DNA from: Chryseobacterium sp. OSA05B
Lineage (GTDB): Bacteria > Bacteroidota > Bacteroidia > Flavobacteriales > Weeksellaceae
DNA length: 64,000 nucleotides
Reading direction: 5' to 3'
Assembly: GCF_019970065.1 (NCBI RefSeq)
Contig: NZ_JAHXYH010000004.1
Location: forward strand, 434,001 to 498,000
Part shown: in pieces, positions 59,930 to 64,000 of the stretch
Layout of the letters: each line of letters opens with the position of its first letter
Position numbering within the stretch: position 1 is the first letter of the stretch
The notes under the pieces: model-generated
The model's database searches: none
Told to the model about the DNA's origin: nothing
The model's input: the letters and a program-made list of their open reading frames with translations, nothing else
Made by a program: the position numbers and the translations under genes

Positions 59930-60922
59930 TTAAACTAAGTTGTTGGCTGCTAAGTATTCTGCAATCTGTACAGCGTTCGTTGCGGCTCCTTTTCGCAGAT
60001 TGTCTGCTACGATCCAAAGATTCAGCGTTTTGGGCTGCGAGAGATCCCGTCTTATCCTTCCTACGAATACATCGTCTTTACCTTCGGAGTAGAGTGGCAT
60101 TGGATATTCGTTGTTTTTAACGTTGTCCATTACGATTACACCAGGGGTTTCAGATAAGATCTTTCTTACTTCGTCAAGGTCAAACTCGTTTTCAAATTCA
60201 ATATTTACACTTTCTGAGTGACCTCCCTGAACAGGAACTCTCACTGCAGTTGCCGTAAGGTTGAAGGTATCGTCCCCTAAAATTTTCTTAGGTTCTTTCA
60301 TCAGTTTGATCTCTTCTTTAGTGTAATCATCATCGCTGAATGCATCACAGTGAGGAAGCGCATTTTTAAAGATCTGATAAGGATATACTTTGGCAACACT
60401 GTCGTCTCCGTTTATTTCAGCATTGAGCTGATCCACGGCAGCTTTTCCTGTTCCTGTTACAGACTGGTACGTAGAAACAACCACTCTTTTCAGATCATAT
60501 TTTTTATTCAATGGGCCTAATACCATTACCAGCTGAATGGTAGAACAGTTCGGATTGGCAATTATTTTATCTTCTTTAGTCAATACATTCGCATTGATTT
60601 CCGGAACTACCAGTTTTTTGGTAGGATCCATTCTCCATGCAGAAGAATTGTCAATCACCGTTGTACCTGCTTCTGCAAACAGAGGGGCGAATTCCAGAGA
60701 AGTGTCTCCTCCTGCAGAGAAAATAGCGATATCAGGTTTGGCAGCTATAGCGTCTTTCATGCTTACAATCGTAAATTCCTCCTGTTTATACTTCACCTTC
60801 TTTCCTACAGATCTTTCGGATGCTACCGGAATTAATTCTGTTACAGGGAAGTTTCTCTCCTCCAAAACTTTAAGCATAACTTGTCCAACCATTCCTGTTG
60901 AACCGACTACAGCTACTTTCAT
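59930..60922 (-). CDS. asd: Aspartate-semialdehyde dehydrogenase
   Basis: A 330-residue NADPH-dependent enzyme: Rossmann motif VVGSTGMVGQ (5-14), active-site Cys126 in ANPNCSTIQ, the general-base His in VQGGHSESVN, and the phosphate/substrate region IDNSSAWRMD. It makes aspartate semialdehyde for lysine/diaminopimelate, threonine and methionine synthesis. The length fits the family. It is preceded by a 75-base gap and followed by its own terminator. Confidence 0.95.
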   Translation of the reverse strand: MKVAVVGSTGMVGQVMLKVLEERNFPVTELIPVASERSVGKKVKYKQEEFTIVSMKDAIAAKPDIAIFSAGGDTSLEFAPLFAEAGTTVIDNSSAWRMDPTKKLVVPEINANVLTKEDKIIANPNCSTIQLVMVLGPLNKKYDLKRVVVSTYQSVTGTGKAAVDQLNAEINGDDSVAKVYPYQIFKNALPHCDAFSDDDYTKEEIKLMKEPKKILGDDTFNLTATAVRVPVQGGHSESVNIEFENEFDLDEVRKILSETPGVIVMDNVKNNEYPMPLYSEGKDDVFVGRIRRDLSQPKTLNLWIVADNLRKGAATNAVQIAEYLAANNLV

Positions 60923-60997
60923 TGATTTAATTAAAAATTTAAGGTTAAACTATTACTAAGTTTATCAACGCATCATTGATCACTTAATATTTATTTT

Positions 60998-61435
60998 TTA
61001 AGCCCCAAAGACTCTTGTCCAAGGGAACGCGAATGCAAATAAACCTACCGCAATAAGACCCATGATCACGATTCCTAAAGAAATAGTGTCATTAGATTTT
61101 ACTTTCTTATTGATGATGGTCATCAATACGGCTGCGATCAGCATAGAAAATGGATGTTCTACATACTGAAATCTTAAGTCAGCGTTTTTCATTACTGATC
61201 CCATGTCCAATCCTTTTGTGAAATTAATCGCCAACATGATGATCCCTATTAAAAACTGAACGTGGAAGAAAATCATCGTGAAGAGGGTGATCTTCTTTAA
61301 AAATTTGTTCACTTTACCACTGAAGCCAAACATAGTAGCTAAAAGGGCAATAATAAATAATGAAGCCAAAAGAAGTTCAAGATACCCGAATCCTTTGTGT
61401 GCACTAAGCAAAATCTTGTAAAAATCCATATTCAA
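60998..61435 (-). CDS. Four-helix membrane protein, function unknown
   Basis: A 145-residue protein (143 from the second Met, MDFYKILLSAH) with four hydrophobic helices: LELLLASLFIIALLATMFG, ITLFTMIFFHVQFLIGIIML, HPFSMLIAAVLMTII and LGIVIMGLIAVGLFAFAF. Histidines in or near helices (SAHKG, FFHVQF, VEHPF) resemble haem-ligand patterns, and such genes are sometimes labelled cytochrome b; I see no proof. It lies 75 bases upstream of asd on the same strand and 50 bases downstream of the RiPP cassette. Confidence 0.7.
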   Translation of the reverse strand: MNMDFYKILLSAHKGFGYLELLLASLFIIALLATMFGFSGKVNKFLKKITLFTMIFFHVQFLIGIIMLAINFTKGLDMGSVMKNADLRFQYVEHPFSMLIAAVLMTIINKKVKSNDTISLGIVIMGLIAVGLFAFAFPWTRVFGA

Positions 61436-61485
61436 TTTTTTCTATTTTTCTAAGTACAAATATAACAAAAATCCCGGGTGGATTA

Positions 61486-62388
61486 TTAGGAATTATATTG
61501 GTATTCTAAGATATACTCTAATCCAGAAGCTTTTTTAGTGTTTAATGCTGTAATATTCCGGATAGCATGATTTATGATACTATTATTCCATATTCCAAGG
61601 TTGTTTATTTCTGTTGTATAATTGTTTTCAGAAATTTTATTTTCAGTGAAATATTTTCTAGCAATGAGTTGGGATGATGCTAGGTCTGGTATGGCTTTTT
61701 CTAAAATAAATAACTCGAATGCAGTTGGTCTTTTATGGCTTTTCTTATCTTCAATCCAAAGAATAATTTTTTTTAATAATCCTGAAATCAGCGGGGAACT
61801 GAAATTCATTTCAGATAAATATACCAATGATCTTATTATAGAAAATATATTTTCAAATGATATGTTTTGATGATCATTATGTTTTTCTATCTGAAGGAGC
61901 TGATTGTTTAAGATGATCAACGTTTGATTCAGAGTATGAATGTAATTTTCCTTTTGGAGTTTTTTGTTTGTATAAGAAAGCCTATCTGAAAAATAGAAAA
62001 GAAGATCGCTGAAATATTCAAGCTGTATGGGGTCCCTGAAATTTACATTAGAGTCTCTAAATCTCATTAAGGGTTTTTCTATGTATTGAGAAAGATAAGA
62101 GTCTGGATTAAAATCAATTAATTTTTCTTTTGATAGATGTTGCAAAGTCCAGCCTATGCCACATAGTCCGTCGTACATAGATATATTACTAATTAAATCT
62201 ATTCCGTTCAATTCAGTCTCTATAAGTTCTATCCCATAGTTATAGGCTTCCGTATTACACGAAATCCTATAAAATTCAAACATAAAGATTGAAATGGAAC
62301 ATCTGCCATTTAAACCTGTATTAAGAGAGGAAAGTTCTTTTTTTTGCAGATAGCTTTTTATGGTATTGTAATATTCTTCAGTTTTCAT
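61486..62388 (-). CDS. LanC-like protein without visible zinc ligands (RiPP cassette)
   Basis: A 300-residue protein from ATG 62388 (MKTEEYYNTIKSYLQKKELSS); the longer frame would run far into the neighbouring gene. It shows the lanthionine-cyclase-like pattern STNTGLNGRCSIS-type loop (SLNTGLNGRCSISIFMFEFY) and YDGLCGIGWTLQHL (about 91-104). The C-terminal half lacks the Cys and Cys-His zinc ligands (WCxG and CHG motifs) of LanC, and the protein is shorter than the usual 400 or so residues. It could be a degenerate cyclase, a scaffold, or a cyclase using another chemistry. It overlaps the upstream SpaB_C-like gene by 11 bases. Confidence 0.72.
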   Translation of the reverse strand: MKTEEYYNTIKSYLQKKELSSLNTGLNGRCSISIFMFEFYRISCNTEAYNYGIELIETELNGIDLISNISMYDGLCGIGWTLQHLSKEKLIDFNPDSYLSQYIEKPLMRFRDSNVNFRDPIQLEYFSDLLFYFSDRLSYTNKKLQKENYIHTLNQTLIILNNQLLQIEKHNDHQNISFENIFSIIRSLVYLSEMNFSSPLISGLLKKIILWIEDKKSHKRPTAFELFILEKAIPDLASSQLIARKYFTENKISENNYTTEINNLGIWNNSIINHAIRNITALNTKKASGLEYILEYQYNS

Positions 62389-63244
62389 GATCTTTTGTAC
62401 ATGTGCTGAAATAATGTTCTTTCTTATAAAAACGCCATATGAAATCGTAAGTAATAAGTTCATGCATTCTATTGTCGCCAACGAAAAGTCTATTGAGTGA
62501 CATATGAATGAGGCTTGATATCAGACTATAGAAATCTACATTGAGAAGTTTCCTGTCTCTTAACTCCAGGATTTTTAAAGCCCTTTCTGCAATTAATTTT
62601 TTATTAATTTTTTTTGTTTTTTTGCTTAAAAAATCATCAATCTTGTGTTTGTTTTCAGAATAAAGTTTATCAAATTGCTTCTTTGCATTTTTGTCTATGT
62701 TGAATTCGTTGTAAAAGTGATTTCGTAATTTTTCCGTAAAATTTAATTTTTCTGCAATCGAAAAATTAAAAACAGAGAGATAAAAATCAATCAGCTTTAA
62801 TGCAAATAAACTTCGGATGTTCTCCTGATTTTCATCCAAAGAACTTATGATATTAATAATCATATTGCTGTCCTGAAAGAAAATTTTTTCTACCTCTTCC
62901 ATACTGGATGAACCATACCTTTCAATCTCTCTTGTATAAGTGTCGATCTGTAATTTCCAGATATATTCATCCAAAACCAGATTTTCCAGTAATTTGTTTA
63001 ATGTATTAATGATTAAACCCAAATCTGCCTGGTCTTTCATTCTTACTCTGTACCTTATATGGTAAGAGGGATCATTATATCTTATGAAAAACCATTGATC
63101 GATCAGGTTTTGAGAAAGCATAGACTGACTAAAAGAACTGAGATACTCAATTAAAATATGATCTGAGGAATTATATCCACAAAATATGTTGTAATAAAGC
63201 CACTTGTCTCCAGGTGAAAAAATTCGCTGAATATTATTTTGCAT
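62378..63244 (-). CDS. Thiopeptide-type/LanB elimination-domain protein (SpaB_C-like)
   Basis: A 288-residue stand-alone version of the C-terminal glutamate-elimination domain of class I lantibiotic dehydratases. Signatures: KWLYYNIFCGY near the start, QWFFIRYNDPSYHIRYRVRMK (about 50-70) with the conserved His/Arg pair, and the C-terminal SSLIHMSLNRLFVGDN, matching the HMxxNR motif needed for elimination in NisB. It would remove glutamyl groups from Ser/Thr of a precursor peptide to give dehydroalanine/dehydrobutyrine. It overlaps the dehydratase gene upstream and the LanC-like gene downstream by 11 bases each. Confidence 0.85.
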   Translation of the reverse strand: MQNNIQRIFSPGDKWLYYNIFCGYNSSDHILIEYLSSFSQSMLSQNLIDQWFFIRYNDPSYHIRYRVRMKDQADLGLIINTLNKLLENLVLDEYIWKLQIDTYTREIERYGSSSMEEVEKIFFQDSNMIINIISSLDENQENIRSLFALKLIDFYLSVFNFSIAEKLNFTEKLRNHFYNEFNIDKNAKKQFDKLYSENKHKIDDFLSKKTKKINKKLIAERALKILELRDRKLLNVDFYSLISSLIHMSLNRLFVGDNRMHELITYDFIWRFYKKEHYFSTCTKDHEN

Positions 63245-64000
63245 TTTTTATCGCAGAAAGTTTTTGATTATTATAAAAAGTAAATACAAACTGATTGGTG
63301 AAATTTCTTCCGTTTCTTCTCACAAGCTGATTATCATCTGTATATAAAAATTCTTTGAGGGTGAAATTTTCGCGATTTCCGATGGTATCAATCAACATTT
63401 TTATACAGTAGATATTTTCAAGATTAATTAAGAGATCATTGTCATGCTCTGCAAATAAAACATATTGAGGGAGATCCCATTGCTTTTGTGTTTCATTCAT
63501 CAAATCAAAAAGATCTTCATCTGAGCTGTATTTTTTTGTAAAGATAGGCATGTCTTTCTTATTGAGATTCCATGTAGCGGCCTTCAGAATACATTTTTTG
63601 TATTCTATTCTTGGAATATACTTGTATCTTTTTTCCATCGATCCCAAATTTAAACCCAGTCCATATCTGCTATCCTGACTTTGCAAATCACATAAAAAAT
63701 GATACACAGGCAGAGAATTGTTGCTAAAATTGTGAGCGGTATTAAGTCTGGGAATAATGTATTTGTTTAATTTTTTCGATCGTAATAGTATTTTATTATT
63801 TCGTACAGAAACCATTAAATCGGAGGGTTTTATTTGAAATTCTGAGGTTTTCTCGGACATAGATAAATAGGGTATTTCGTAATCTACGAAACTTGGACGG
63901 CAGATGACATTTCCAATTCTTGCTTCCGGAATATGTGATATTTCTGCAATAATAAAATTTTTCCTTATTTCTTTTTCAATGTCAATAATATTTTGGGTAT
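63234..64000 (-). CDS. Lantibiotic dehydratase (LanB) glutamylation-domain protein, C-terminal part (5' end outside window)
   Basis: The frame stays open to the window edge, so the gene continues upstream; the 254 residues seen include everything from about 63998. Just before the internal Met at 63860 the translation reads ISHIPEARIGNVICRP and then DYEIPYLS, the hallmark of LanB N-terminal (tRNA-Glu-dependent glutamylation) domains. PSDLMVSVRNNKILLRSKKL follows. The internal Met is therefore not the start. The protein ends before the elimination domain, which is a separate gene, so the dehydratase is split. Flanking DNA is clearly A/T-rich compared with the housekeeping genes. Confidence 0.88.
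   Translation of the reverse strand, partial: TQNIIDIEKEIRKNFIIAEISHIPEARIGNVICRPSFVDYEIPYLSMSEKTSEFQIKPSDLMVSVRNNKILLRSKKLNKYIIPRLNTAHNFSNNSLPVYHFLCDLQSQDSRYGLGLNLGSMEKRYKYIPRIEYKKCILKAATWNLNKKDMPIFTKKYSSDEDLFDLMNETQKQWDLPQYVLFAEHDNDLLINLENIYCIKMLIDTIGNRENFTLKEFLYTDDNQLVRRNGRNFTNQFVFTFYNNQKLSAIKNAK

Noticed and set aside
61486..61600. Search for a lanthipeptide precursor ORF downstream of the LanC-like gene
   Set aside because: Only 50 bases separate it from the next gene and no short Ser/Thr/Cys-rich frame is there; the precursor is expected upstream, beyond the window.
1..64000. tRNA, rRNA, CRISPR arrays, prophage and intact insertion sequences
   Set aside because: No cloverleaf-like sequence, regularly spaced direct repeats, transposase, integrase or phage structural gene was noticed. 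A tRNAscan or covariance-model search was not possible.

Overview
The window looks like the chromosome of a Chryseobacterium-type flavobacterium (Bacteroidota). The evidence is a SusC/SusD pair, type IX secretion (T9SS) C-terminal sorting domains, promoters of the TTTG-N19-TAnnTTTG type, the general absence of Shine-Dalgarno sequences, an exosortase XrtF pair, and Flavobacteriia-typical gene neighbourhoods (rsfS-ftsH-LUD-cdsA-psd; DUF4271-hemD; DUF4293/rho). I saw no tRNA, rRNA, CRISPR array, prophage or intact insertion sequence.

Bases 1-18160 are a polysaccharide utilisation locus for high-mannose N-glycans. In order it holds SusC (5' end outside the window), SusD, an MFS importer, a GH130 mannosyl-GlcNAc phosphorylase, GH92, a GH125 alpha-1,6-mannosidase, two GH18 endo-beta-N-acetylglucosaminidases with FN3, LamG and T9SS sorting domains, a ROK kinase, a second GH92, and a cupin mannose-6-phosphate isomerase, closed by a strong terminator. 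The expected route is: GH18 cuts the chitobiose core at the surface; SusCD imports the glycan; GH92 and GH125 trim mannose in the periplasm; the MFS protein imports Man-GlcNAc for the cytoplasmic GH130; the ROK kinase and cupin isomerase send mannose into glycolysis.

Bases 18319-24559 (minus strand) carry a metal-linked operon (a repeat lipoprotein, a small Cys-rich HYC_CC_PP-type protein, and a TonB receptor with two fused HMA domains) and an OmpR-type two-component system. Bases 24762-47766 are mainly housekeeping: oligopeptidase B, hemD, a dolichol-phosphate-mannose synthase homologue, tgt, an LptF/G permease, birA, rsfS, ftsH, cdsA, psd, an MsbA-like exporter, an M28 peptidase, rho with a large N/Q-rich disordered insertion, and sodA. 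Bases 47767-52306 are a divergent nutrient-uptake unit (secreted nuclease/phosphatase-fold protein; TonB receptor plus DUF5689 lipoprotein). Bases 52398-54288 hold poorly characterised small genes and a 416-base non-coding stretch.

Bases 54347-57464 (minus) resemble the AmgK/MurU cell-wall-sugar recycling route, with a stand-alone RapZ C-terminal domain and a LOG-like protein. Bases 57742-58693 are xrtF and its partner. Then come a cation diffusion facilitator, asd and a small membrane protein. The last 2.5 kb (minus) is an A/T-rich RiPP cassette: a split LanB dehydratase (glutamylation-domain gene running off the window, separate elimination-domain gene) and a short LanC-like protein with no visible zinc ligands. 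This cassette is the best candidate for an undescribed system, but its precursor peptide is not in the window.
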